Shown here piece by piece: positions 3,889 through 10,608 of a stretch of 11,867 nt of DNA (the first letter of the stretch is position 1; every line of letters starts with the position of its first letter). Source of the DNA: an uncultured Flavobacterium sp. (GTDB lineage Bacteria > Bacteroidota > Bacteroidia > Flavobacteriales > Flavobacteriaceae). The stretch lies in assembly GCF_946482535.1 (NCBI RefSeq), contig NZ_CAMLRU010000074.1, positions 1 to 11,867 on the forward strand, given 5' to 3'. Below the pieces are notes generated by a model, which ran no database searches, had not been told where the DNA came from, and worked only from the letters and a program-made list of their open reading frames with translations. The position numbers and the translations under genes were made by a program.

Positions 3889-6741
3889 ATGCCTAAAGAC
3901 AACTCCATCAAATCGGTTTTAATTATTGGTTCCGGACCTATCGTCATCGGACAAGCCTGCGAATTTGATTACGCCGGTTCTCAATCAGCACGTTCACTAA
4001 GAGAAGAAGGAATCGAAGTCATCTTAATCAACTCGAATCCGGCCACCATCATGACCGACCCAAGTATGGCTGATCATGTGTACCTTTTGCCTTTAACTAC
4101 CAAATCGATTATCCAAATCCTAAAAGAACATCCGCAAATTGATGCCGTATTGCCAACCATGGGCGGACAAACCGCTTTGAATTTATGTTTAGAAGCTGAC
4201 GAAAAAGGTATTTGGCAAGATTTCAATGTAAAGTTAATTGGGGTTGATATCAACGCCATCAACATTACCGAAGACCGTGAGCAATTCAAGCAATTGCTCG
4301 AAAAAATAAACGTACCAACAGCACCGGCCAAAACCGCAACCTCTTTCTTAAAAGGTAAAGAAATCGCCCAAGAATTCGGCTTTCCGTTGGTAATCCGACC
4401 TTCATTTACTTTGGGTGGAACCGGAGCGGCTTTCGTACACAAAAAAGAAGATTTTGATGCGGCCTTAACCTATGGCTTGGAAGCGTCACCCATTCACGAA
4501 GTCTTAATCGACAAGGCTTTGTTGGGTTGGAAAGAATACGAATTAGAACTTTTAAGAGATAAAAACGACAACGTTGTCATCATCTGTTCTATCGAAAATA
4601 TGGACCCAATGGGTATTCATACCGGAGATTCGATTACAGTAGCACCGGCGATGACTTTATCCGACACAACTTTCCAAAAAATGCGTGATATGGCGATACT
4701 AATGATGCGCTCTATCGGAAATTTTGCCGGAGGTTGTAATGTGCAATTTGCCGTGTCACCGGATGAAAGAGAAGACATTGTAGCCATCGAAATCAATCCT
4801 CGTGTATCGCGTTCTTCTGCCTTAGCGTCAAAAGCTACCGGTTATCCGATTGCTAAAATCGCCACGAAATTAGCATTAGGGTATCACTTAGATGAACTGC
4901 AAAACCAAATCACCAAATCGACTTCCGCTTTATTCGAACCAACCTTAGACTACGTTATCGTAAAAATCCCGCGTTGGAATTTCGATAAATTCGAAGGTTC
5001 CGACCGAACTTTAGGATTACAAATGAAATCCGTTGGTGAGGTTATGGGAATCGGGCGTTCGTTCCAAGAAGCCTTACACAAAGCCACTCAATCTTTAGAG
5101 ATTAAAAGAAACGGAATCGGTGCCGATGGGAAAGGATACAAAAACTACGAACAAATCATCGAGAAACTGACTTTCGCAAGTTGGGACCGAGTGTTCGTAA
5201 TTTACGATGCGATTGCCATGGGCATTCCATTAAGCAGAATCCACGAAATCACTAAGATTGACATGTGGTTCTTAAAACAATACGAAGAGTTGTACTTGTT
5301 GGAAAGAGAAATTTCACAATATAAAGTCGACACTTTACCTAAAGAATTATTACTCGAAGCCAAACAAAAAGGCTACGGCGACCGCCAAATAGCCCATATG
5401 ATGGGTTGTTTGGAAAGTCAGGTTTACAAACTGCGCGAGCAAATGAACATTAACCGCGTTTACAAATTGGTTGATACTTGTGCGGCCGAGTTCAAAGCCA
5501 TGACGCCTTATTATTATTCAACTTTCGAAGCCGAAATTCAAACCGCTGACGGTCAAAGATTGGTAAGCAACGAAAGTATCGTCACTGATAAAAAGAAAGT
5601 CATTGTTCTAGGTTCGGGACCAAACCGTATTGGGCAAGGTATCGAGTTTGATTATTCTTGTGTACACGGCGTTTTAGCCGCTAAAGAATGCGGTTACGAA
5701 ACCATCATGATCAACTGTAATCCGGAAACGGTTTCTACCGATTTTGATACAGCCGACAAATTATACTTTGAGCCGGTATTTTGGGAGCACATTTACGACA
5801 TCATCCGCCACGAAAAACCGGAAGGTGTTATTGTACAGTTGGGCGGACAAACCGCTTTAAAATTGGCCGAAAAATTAGATCGTTACGGTATTAAAATCTT
5901 AGGAACTTCATTTGATGCCTTAGATTTAGCCGAAGACAGAGGTCGTTTCTCGGAGTTGTTGGAAGAGTTAAAAATTCCGTTTCCAAAATTTGGCGTAGCC
6001 GAAAATGCCGACCAAGCTTCAGCACTAGCCGATGTGTTAGATTTTCCTTTACTGGTTCGACCTTCTTATGTATTGGGCGGACAAGGGATGAAAATTGTCA
6101 TCAACAAACAAGAATTAGAAGAACACGTAATCGATTTGCTGAAAAATATTCCGGGAAACAAATTGCTTTTAGACCATTATTTAGATGGTGCGATTGAAGC
6201 CGAAGCCGATGCCATTTGCGATGGTGAAAACGTTTACATCATTGGAATCATGGAGCATATCGAACCTTGTGGTGTGCACTCGGGTGATTCGAATGCTACT
6301 TTACCTCCGTTTAACTTGGGCGAATTTGTAATGCAACAAATCAAAGACCATACGAAGAAAATCGCTTTGGCCTTGAGAACCGTTGGTTTAATCAACATTC
6401 AGTTTGCCATCAAAGACGATATCGTTTACATCATCGAAGCCAATCCGAGAGCTTCGCGTACAGTGCCTTTCATTGCAAAAGCTTATGGCGAACCTTATGT
6501 AAACTACGCTACCAAAGTAATGTTAGGCGAAAATAAAGTAACCGATTTCACTTATAATCCAAAACTAAACGGTTATGCGATTAAACAACCGGTGTTTTCT
6601 TTCAGTAAATTCCCGAATGTAAACAAAGCGCTAGGGCCTGAAATGAAATCCACAGGAGAAAGCATCTTGTTTATAGACGATTTGAAAGACGATCAGTTCT
6701 ACGAATTATACAGCAGAAGAAAAATGTACTTGAGTAAATAA
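3889..6741 (+). CDS. carB: Carbamoyl-phosphate synthase large subunit, without allosteric domain
   Basis: CarB makes carbamoyl phosphate from bicarbonate, two ATP and ammonia delivered by CarA, feeding pyrimidine and arginine synthesis in the cytosol. Both homologous halves are present. The carboxyphosphate half starts at GSGPIVIGQACEFDYAGSQ and has an ATP-grasp loop RPSFTLGGTG from R170. The middle oligomerisation region covers about 400-560. The carbamate-kinase half starts at GSGPNRIGQGIEFDYS from about residue 575, with RPSYVLGGQGM from R724. ATP-grasp metal-site segments EINPRVSRSSALASKATGYPIAK and EANPRASRTVPFIAKAYG are intact. The protein ends at residue 950, whereas E. coli CarB has 1073. 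What is missing is the C-terminal MGS-like domain that binds UMP, IMP and ornithine. carA is not in the window. A structured RNA and an A-rich 40-nt leader precede the start. Confidence 0.97.
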   Translation: MPKDNSIKSVLIIGSGPIVIGQACEFDYAGSQSARSLREEGIEVILINSNPATIMTDPSMADHVYLLPLTTKSIIQILKEHPQIDAVLPTMGGQTALNLCLEADEKGIWQDFNVKLIGVDINAINITEDREQFKQLLEKINVPTAPAKTATSFLKGKEIAQEFGFPLVIRPSFTLGGTGAAFVHKKEDFDAALTYGLEASPIHEVLIDKALLGWKEYELELLRDKNDNVVIICSIENMDPMGIHTGDSITVAPAMTLSDTTFQKMRDMAILMMRSIGNFAGGCNVQFAVSPDEREDIVAIEINPRVSRSSALASKATGYPIAKIATKLALGYHLDELQNQITKSTSALFEPTLDYVIVKIPRWNFDKFEGSDRTLGLQMKSVGEVMGIGRSFQEALHKATQSLEIKRNGIGADGKGYKNYEQIIEKLTFASWDRVFVIYDAIAMGIPLSRIHEITKIDMWFLKQYEELYLLEREISQYKVDTLPKELLLEAKQKGYGDRQIAHMMGCLESQVYKLREQMNINRVYKLVDTCAAEFKAMTPYYYSTFEAEIQTADGQRLVSNESIVTDKKKVIVLGSGPNRIGQGIEFDYSCVHGVLAAKECGYETIMINCNPETVSTDFDTADKLYFEPVFWEHIYDIIRHEKPEGVIVQLGGQTALKLAEKLDRYGIKILGTSFDALDLAEDRGRFSELLEELKIPFPKFGVAENADQASALADVLDFPLLVRPSYVLGGQGMKIVINKQELEEHVIDLLKNIPGNKLLLDHYLDGAIEAEADAICDGENVYIIGIMEHIEPCGVHSGDSNATLPPFNLGEFVMQQIKDHTKKIALALRTVGLINIQFAIKDDIVYIIEANPRASRTVPFIAKAYGEPYVNYATKVMLGENKVTDFTYNPKLNGYAIKQPVFSFSKFPNVNKALGPEMKSTGESILFIDDLKDDQFYELYSRRKMYLSK

Positions 6742-6769
6742 AAGTATTAAGACGAAAGTATTAGGATAA
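6742..6769 (+). repeat. Heptad tract after carB; left arm of a 21-bp inverted repeat
   Basis: Directly after the carB stop codon come AAGTATT, AAGACGA, AAGTATT and AGGATAA, four 7-nt units. Positions 6743-6763 recur exactly, inverted, at 7292-7312. The tract lies in the carB 3' untranslated region, just before the terminator hairpin. Confidence 0.75.
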
Positions 6770-6801
6770 GACCGCTACAATTTGTAGCGGTCTTATTTTT
6801 T
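6768..6801 (+). terminator. Terminator of carB
   Basis: A perfect 11-bp stem (6768-6778 with 6784-6794) on a 5-nt loop is followed by ATTTTTT. The right arm contains the stop codon (6795-6793) of the convergent DUF2721 gene, so the hairpin also covers that gene's end. On the minus strand it lacks a good T-tract. Confidence 0.9.
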
Positions 6802-7194
6802 GGTTTCTTCTTCCAAATCACTCAAATGCAATCGCAAAGCGGTTACTGAAATACTGATTTCCCAAAAAGAAATCGCCAAGGAAGTTAATAAACATAAAAG
6901 ACTCGCTGCAAAAAGATAAATCCCGGCGGTGTGCCAATCCATGAACAAACACAACATGGCAAATACCGAGAGAAACAAACACAAAACCCCAAAAAGTTGC
7001 ATGTAACGAATCAACGAAAGACGCAGATTTAAGTTTTTGATTTGCAATAAAATGCTTCGCGTGTGGTTTTCGTCATAATGCTTTTTCAAACTGCGAACGA
7101 TTTGTGCAATAGTCAAAAAGCGATTGGTATATGCTAATAGAATCAGTGATGTGGCTGAAAATAATAGCGCTGGGGTTTCTATGCTGAGTGTCAT
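6793..7194 (-). CDS. DUF2721 family membrane protein
   Basis: The 133-residue product matches the DUF2721 family as I know it. It opens with an N-terminal membrane segment containing ETPALLFSATSLILLAYTNRFL. A charged cytosolic stretch with ILLQIKNLNLRLSLIRYMQ follows. Two more hydrophobic segments come next (about 66-85 and 90-112, the second running into FWEISISVTALRLHLSDLEEE). Topology is therefore three membrane helices with a cytosolic basic loop. The biochemical role of the family is unknown. The gene is bordered by repeats with a shared 21-bp inverted sequence. Its leader, immediately before the ATG, is built of heptamers, with a -7-like TATATTTA about 46 bp upstream. It lies downstream of htpG on the same strand, but the htpG terminator separates them. 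Confidence 0.85.
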   Translation of the reverse strand: MTLSIETPALLFSATSLILLAYTNRFLTIAQIVRSLKKHYDENHTRSILLQIKNLNLRLSLIRYMQLFGVLCLFLSVFAMLCLFMDWHTAGIYLFAASLLCLLTSLAISFWEISISVTALRLHLSDLEEETKK

Positions 7195-7236
7195 GATAAG
7201 TGCGAAGTTTGATTTACGAAGTACGAAGTTCGGTAA
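7195..7236 (-). repeat. Heptamer repeats in the DUF2721 gene leader
   Basis: On the minus strand the bases right up to the start codon divide into ACTTCGT, ACTTCGT, AAATCAA, ACTTCGC and ACTTATC, then ATG. Four of five units begin ACTT. The tract would form the 5' untranslated region and replaces any recognisable ribosome binding site. Confidence 0.75.
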
Positions 7237-7246
7237 ATATATTCAA

Positions 7247-7280
7247 TAAAAAAACCTGCCAGCTTTCACCAACAGGTTTT
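7247..7280 (-). terminator. Terminator of htpG
   Basis: On the minus strand a hairpin with a firm 5-6 bp base (7277-7273 with 7258-7254) continues through wobble pairs to a GAAA loop. It is followed by a seven-T run. It lies about 30 bp after the htpG stop codon and before the DUF2721 leader. On the plus strand only four T follow. Confidence 0.8.
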
Positions 7281-7315
7281 GTCTTAATACTTAATACTTT
7301 CGTCTTAATACTATT
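7281..7315 (-). repeat. Heptad tract at the htpG 3' end; right arm of the 21-bp inverted repeat
   Basis: On the plus strand this reads GTCTTAA, TACTTAA, TACTTTC, GTCTTAA, TACTATT, five 7-nt units with two identical. The last contains the htpG stop codon TAG (7313-7311). Positions 7292-7312 are the exact reverse complement of 6743-6763. Confidence 0.8.
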
Positions 7316-9197
7316 TAATCAACTCAAAACTTCTTTTTACAAAAGCAGTCAGTTCTTCGCCTTTTAATAAGCCTTGAGAAATTTTAGCCAAGTCTAAAGC
7401 TTGTTTTACCAAACTTTCTTGTACAGATTTGTCGGAGGTGTTTAAAATGGTTGTGGCCAAATCAGAGTTGGTATTCACTACCAAATTGTACATTTCAGGG
7501 AAGTTGCCCATGCCAAACATCCCGCCGCCACCGGTTTGACTCATCTCTTTCATTCTTCGCATGAACTCCGGTTGGGTGATGATGAATGGCGCTGCACTGC
7601 TGTCCATAGGTTCCAACTGAACTGAGTAGTTGGTTTTCGGAACAATTCCTTCTAAAACGGTTTTCAATTGGGTAGATTCTTCTTCGGATAATTTAGAAAT
7701 CTGGGTGTCTTCTTTCTGAATTAATTTGTCGATATGGTCAGAATCGACACGGGTAAAAGTCAAGTTTTCATTATCGCTTTCCAATTTCTGAATCAAATGC
7801 GAAACGATAGGCGAATCCAATAATAAGACTTCGTAGCCTTTCTCTTTGGCAATTTCTACATAACTGTGTTGTGCGTCTTTATTGGAAGCATACAACACCA
7901 CCAATTTTCCGTTTTTGTCAGTTTGGTTGGCTGTGATGGCTTCTTTCAATTCTGCCAAAGTATAATATTTGTCATCAACCGTTGGATACAATACAAAATC
8001 ACCTGCTTTTTCGTAGAATTTTGGTTCCGATAACATACCGTATTCCAATACGATTTTGATGTCGTTCCATTTTTTCTCGAAATCTTCGCGGTTTTCGTTG
8101 AAGAGCGATTTCAATTTGTCAGCGACTTTACGCGTGATATAATTCGAAATTTTCTTCACGTTACCATCGGCTTGTAAATACGAACGCGAAACATTCAACG
8201 GAATATCCGGAGAATCAATCACGCCTTTTAACATGCCTAAAAATTCGGGAACGATACCTTCTACATTGTCGGTTACATACACCTGATTTTGGTACAATTG
8301 AATTTTGTCTTTTTGCAATTGCAAATCGGCCGACATTTTCGGGAAATACAAAATTCCGGTCAGGTTAAAAGGATAATCCACATTCAAATGAATATTGAAC
8401 AATGGTTCTTCAAACTGCATCGGGTACAATTCGCGGTAGAAGTTTTTATAATCTTCATCGGTCAAATCCACCGGTTGCTTGGTCCAGGCCGGAGTTGGGT
8501 TATTGATGATGTTATCAACGTCGATATATTCAGTTTTGTAGTCGTCGCCGGCGTCTTCCGGTTTGGGTAAGGCTTCTTTTTTGGTTCCGAATTTAATCGG
8601 CACCGGCATAAATTTGTTGTATTTGGTCAACAATTCGCTGATTCTGAATTCTTCTAAAAACTCTAACGAATCTTCTGCAATATGCAAAATGATTTCGGTT
8701 CCTCTGTCGGTTTTGTCATGCGGTTCCAAAGTAAATTCCGGGCTACCGTCGCATGTCCAGTGTGCTGCCGGTTCGTCTTTGTATGATTTGGTGATGATTT
8801 CTACTTTTTCGGCTACCATAAAAGCAGAGTAAAAACCTAATCCAAAGTGACCGATAATCCCTGAATCTTTGGCAGAGTCTTTATATTTTTCTAAGAATTC
8901 TTCGGCACCCGAGAAAGCCACTTGGTTGATGTATTTCTCCACTTCTTCGGCTGTCATTCCCAAACCTTGGTCGATGAGGTGAAGTTTTTTGCCTTCTTTG
9001 TCAATTTTAACTTCAATGATTGGGTTGCCATATTCCACTTTGGCTTCGCCAATACTGGTTAAATGTTTTAATTTTAAGGTAGCATCTGTAGCATTGGATA
9101 CTAATTCACGCAAGAAAATTTCGTGGTCGCTGTATAAAAACTTCTTGATAAGCGGGAAGATGTTTTCTACTGATACATTAATTTTTCCTGTTGTCAT
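7311..9197 (-). CDS. htpG: Molecular chaperone HtpG (Hsp90)
   Basis: HtpG is the bacterial Hsp90, a cytosolic ATP-driven dimeric chaperone that remodels late folding intermediates. The 628 residues match the usual bacterial length (about 620-630). The N-terminal GHKL ATPase domain shows E31-LVSNATD (catalytic E31, Mg-binding N35, D38), the adenine-binding D76-QGLGM motif and the lid glycines GHFGLGF (116-122). The middle domain (about 225-440) includes the Arg-bearing loop NVSRSYLQ, whose Arg contacts the ATP phosphate. The C-terminal dimerisation domain (about 510-628) contains FMRRMKEMSQTGGGGMFGMG and ends KRSFELIK. No MEEVD tail is present, as expected in bacteria. ATG 9197 gives the canonical N-terminus MTTGKINVSVENIFPLIKKFLY. 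The stop codon lies in a heptad repeat. The promoter carries an inverted repeat. Confidence 0.98.
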   Translation of the reverse strand: MTTGKINVSVENIFPLIKKFLYSDHEIFLRELVSNATDATLKLKHLTSIGEAKVEYGNPIIEVKIDKEGKKLHLIDQGLGMTAEEVEKYINQVAFSGAEEFLEKYKDSAKDSGIIGHFGLGFYSAFMVAEKVEIITKSYKDEPAAHWTCDGSPEFTLEPHDKTDRGTEIILHIAEDSLEFLEEFRISELLTKYNKFMPVPIKFGTKKEALPKPEDAGDDYKTEYIDVDNIINNPTPAWTKQPVDLTDEDYKNFYRELYPMQFEEPLFNIHLNVDYPFNLTGILYFPKMSADLQLQKDKIQLYQNQVYVTDNVEGIVPEFLGMLKGVIDSPDIPLNVSRSYLQADGNVKKISNYITRKVADKLKSLFNENREDFEKKWNDIKIVLEYGMLSEPKFYEKAGDFVLYPTVDDKYYTLAELKEAITANQTDKNGKLVVLYASNKDAQHSYVEIAKEKGYEVLLLDSPIVSHLIQKLESDNENLTFTRVDSDHIDKLIQKEDTQISKLSEEESTQLKTVLEGIVPKTNYSVQLEPMDSSAAPFIITQPEFMRRMKEMSQTGGGGMFGMGNFPEMYNLVVNTNSDLATTILNTSDKSVQESLVKQALDLAKISQGLLKGEELTAFVKRSFELIK

Positions 9198-9221
9198 ATT
9201 TCGATTTTTTAATTAAACAAT

Positions 9222-9257
9222 TTTGGTACTTAACAGTCAAAACTGATACCAAATATA
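9222..9257 (-). promoter_or_regulatory. htpG promoter with overlapping inverted repeat (possible operator)
   Basis: A -7 box TATATTTG (9257-9250, minus strand) lies 52 bp before the htpG ATG. Overlapping its last bases begins a two-part inverted repeat: TTTGGTA (9222-9228) with TACCAAA (9247-9253), and inside it CAGT (9234-9237) with ACTG (9242-9245). The site spans the -7 box and the expected transcription start, a usual place for a repressor operator; it could instead act as a 5' mRNA hairpin. It does not resemble the CIRCE element of HrcA. No clear TTG at -33 is seen. Confidence 0.5.
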
Positions 9258-9336
9258 TAATCTATGACAAATTGACGCAGTAACAATTCTACAATCTTTA
9301 ACTAAAATTATGTAAGAAGAAAATCAAAAAGCAACG

Positions 9337-9344
9337 TATCTTTG
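9337..9344 (+). promoter_or_regulatory. -7 box of the lipoprotein operon
   Basis: TATCTTTG is a full match to TAnnTTTG and lies 23 bp before the first ATG (9368), giving a leader of roughly 15-20 nt. The -33 region is weak. It would drive both lipoprotein genes. Confidence 0.6.
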
Positions 9345-9367
9345 TGTATGTTAAATCGTAATAATTA

Positions 9368-9850
9368 ATGAGGATGAAAAAAATTATTTTTCTAAGTTTA
9401 GTCTCCGTTTTGATTTTTTCTTGTAAATCAACCAATTCCGCCACGAGTACTAAAATCGACTCTAAATCGCAAACAGCGATCAAAGGGGAATGGAGAATCT
9501 CGTCAGTGTCTTATCCGGGTTCGGAAGTAATTAAAGTTACTTCTTTTGATTTGGCCGATTCCAAATGTTTTATCGGTAGTACTTGGAAATTTGTTTCCAT
9601 GAGTAATAAAGGAAACATGGCTTTGAACAGTCCGAGTTGTACGGCTTATTCCACTCCGATTTCTTGGTTCATCAATCAAGAAGGCGAATTTGTACTAAAA
9701 ATTTTAGACGAAGCCAAAGCCAAAACCGTAAAATCGGGTTATGTTTTAAGAGTGGCGAATCAAACTCAGAATTCCTTTCAGTTGGTTGACAAAATCAATG
9801 TTGGCGGTACTTTAACAGACGTAGTATATCAATTTCAAAAAATAAATTAA
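9368..9850 (+). CDS. Lipocalin-like lipoprotein
   Basis: The 160-residue product starts with a lipoprotein signal peptide: basic MRMKK, a hydrophobic core, and a lipobox ending IFSC with the acylated Cys at residue 19. The mature part (about 37-158) is beta-rich. It reads IKGEWRISSVSYPGSEVIKVTSFDLADSKCFIGSTWKFVS, then SWFINQEGEFVLKI, then GYVLRVANQTQNSFQLVD. This agrees with the small lipocalin-like family common in Bacteroidetes. The ligand is unknown; the protein likely sits on the outer membrane facing the periplasm or the surface. A second ATG at 9374 (MKKIIFLS) is an equally good start and would not change the mature protein. The next gene starts 6 bp after the stop, so the two are almost surely cotranscribed. 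Confidence 0.85.
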   Translation: MRMKKIIFLSLVSVLIFSCKSTNSATSTKIDSKSQTAIKGEWRISSVSYPGSEVIKVTSFDLADSKCFIGSTWKFVSMSNKGNMALNSPSCTAYSTPISWFINQEGEFVLKILDEAKAKTVKSGYVLRVANQTQNSFQLVDKINVGGTLTDVVYQFQKIN

Positions 9851-9856
9851 CAAGAC

Positions 9857-10552
9857 ATGAAAAAATATAGCGCACTATTATTAGCAAGTTTGATGATGAT
9901 ATCAATGGTATTCACCAGTTGTGAAGCCGTAAAAAACACCAGTAACCAACAACGTGGTGTTGCCATCGGAGCTGTTGGCGGAGCCGTGATTGGCGGGATT
10001 TTAGGAAACAATATCGGTAAAGGTGGAAACGGTGCTCTCGGAGCTGTTTTAGGGGGTGTTATCGGTGGCGTTGCCGGTGGTGTTATTGGTACCAAAATGG
10101 ATAAACAAGCCAGAGAAATTGAAACAGCATTACCCGGAGCACAAGTGGAAAGAGTAGGAGAAGGGATTAAATTGACATTAGGCGAAAATGCAGTCCGATT
10201 TGAAACCAACAAATCTACTCTAACTCCTGCAGCTAAAGCCAACCTAGATAAATTGGTACCGGTTTTTAACCAATATCCTGATACCAATATTCAAATCTAC
10301 GGATACACAGACAGCACAGGCACACCGGAATACAACCTGACTTTATCGGAGCAAAGAGCGGCTTCAGTAAAAACTTATTTATCAGGTAAAGGATTATCTG
10401 CAAGCAGATTTGTAACTACCGGTTTAGGAATTGCCGATCCGATTGCTACTAACGATACACCTGAAGGACGAAGTAAAAACCGTCGTGTAGAATTTGCCAT
10501 TACGGCCAATGAGAAAATGATTCAGGATGCTCAAAAAGAGGCCGGAAAATAA
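9857..10552 (+). CDS. OmpA-family lipoprotein with glycine zipper (YfiB-like)
   Basis: The 231-residue product has a lipoprotein signal peptide with lipobox FTSC (Cys22). A glycine-zipper region (about 34-79; repeated GAVGGAVIGGILG and GAVLGGVIGGVAGGVIG) could insert in or against a membrane. A C-terminal OmpA-type peptidoglycan-binding domain follows (about 105-215). That domain shows the expected residues: FETNKSTLTPAAKANLDKL, IYGYTDSTG with D152, LSEQRAASVKTYL with R167, and SKNRRVEF. Such proteins tie the outer membrane to the wall by binding meso-diaminopimelate. There is no eight-stranded barrel, so it is not a classical OmpA porin; the lipid anchor and zipper take its place. It is the second gene of an operon with the lipocalin-like lipoprotein and ends at a terminator. 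Confidence 0.93.
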   Translation: MKKYSALLLASLMMISMVFTSCEAVKNTSNQQRGVAIGAVGGAVIGGILGNNIGKGGNGALGAVLGGVIGGVAGGVIGTKMDKQAREIETALPGAQVERVGEGIKLTLGENAVRFETNKSTLTPAAKANLDKLVPVFNQYPDTNIQIYGYTDSTGTPEYNLTLSEQRAASVKTYLSGKGLSASRFVTTGLGIADPIATNDTPEGRSKNRRVEFAITANEKMIQDAQKEAGK

Positions 10553-10575
10553 ATTCAGGTCAATTCGATAATCAT

Positions 10576-10605
10576 AAAGCTGTTTTGAAAGAAACAGCTT
10601 TTTTT
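10576..10605 (+). terminator. Terminator of the lipoprotein operon
   Basis: A perfect 10-bp stem (10576-10585 with 10592-10601) on a 6-nt loop merges into a seven-T run. It lies 23 bp past the OmpA stop and directly before the stop of the convergent surface-protein gene (10609), which has only a poor T-tract on its own strand here. Confidence 0.9.
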
Positions 10606-10608
10606 ATT

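Noticed and set aside
6743..7312. Insertion sequence or transposon bounded by 21-bp terminal repeats
   Set aside because: No transposase, no target duplication seen, and both arms merge into heptad tracts; kept as a finding but not called a mobile element.
8289..8832. Open frames on the plus strand inside htpG
   Set aside because: They are antisense to an intact, strongly conserved Hsp90 gene and show no domain or promoter of their own.
9222..9253. CIRCE (HrcA) operator upstream of htpG
   Set aside because: The arms do not match TTAGCACTC/GAGTGCTAA, and the spacing differs.
9847..10287. A 146-codon frame antisense to the OmpA-type lipoprotein
   Set aside because: Its Pro/Ala-rich sequence is the complement of the glycine-zipper codons; no independent coding evidence.
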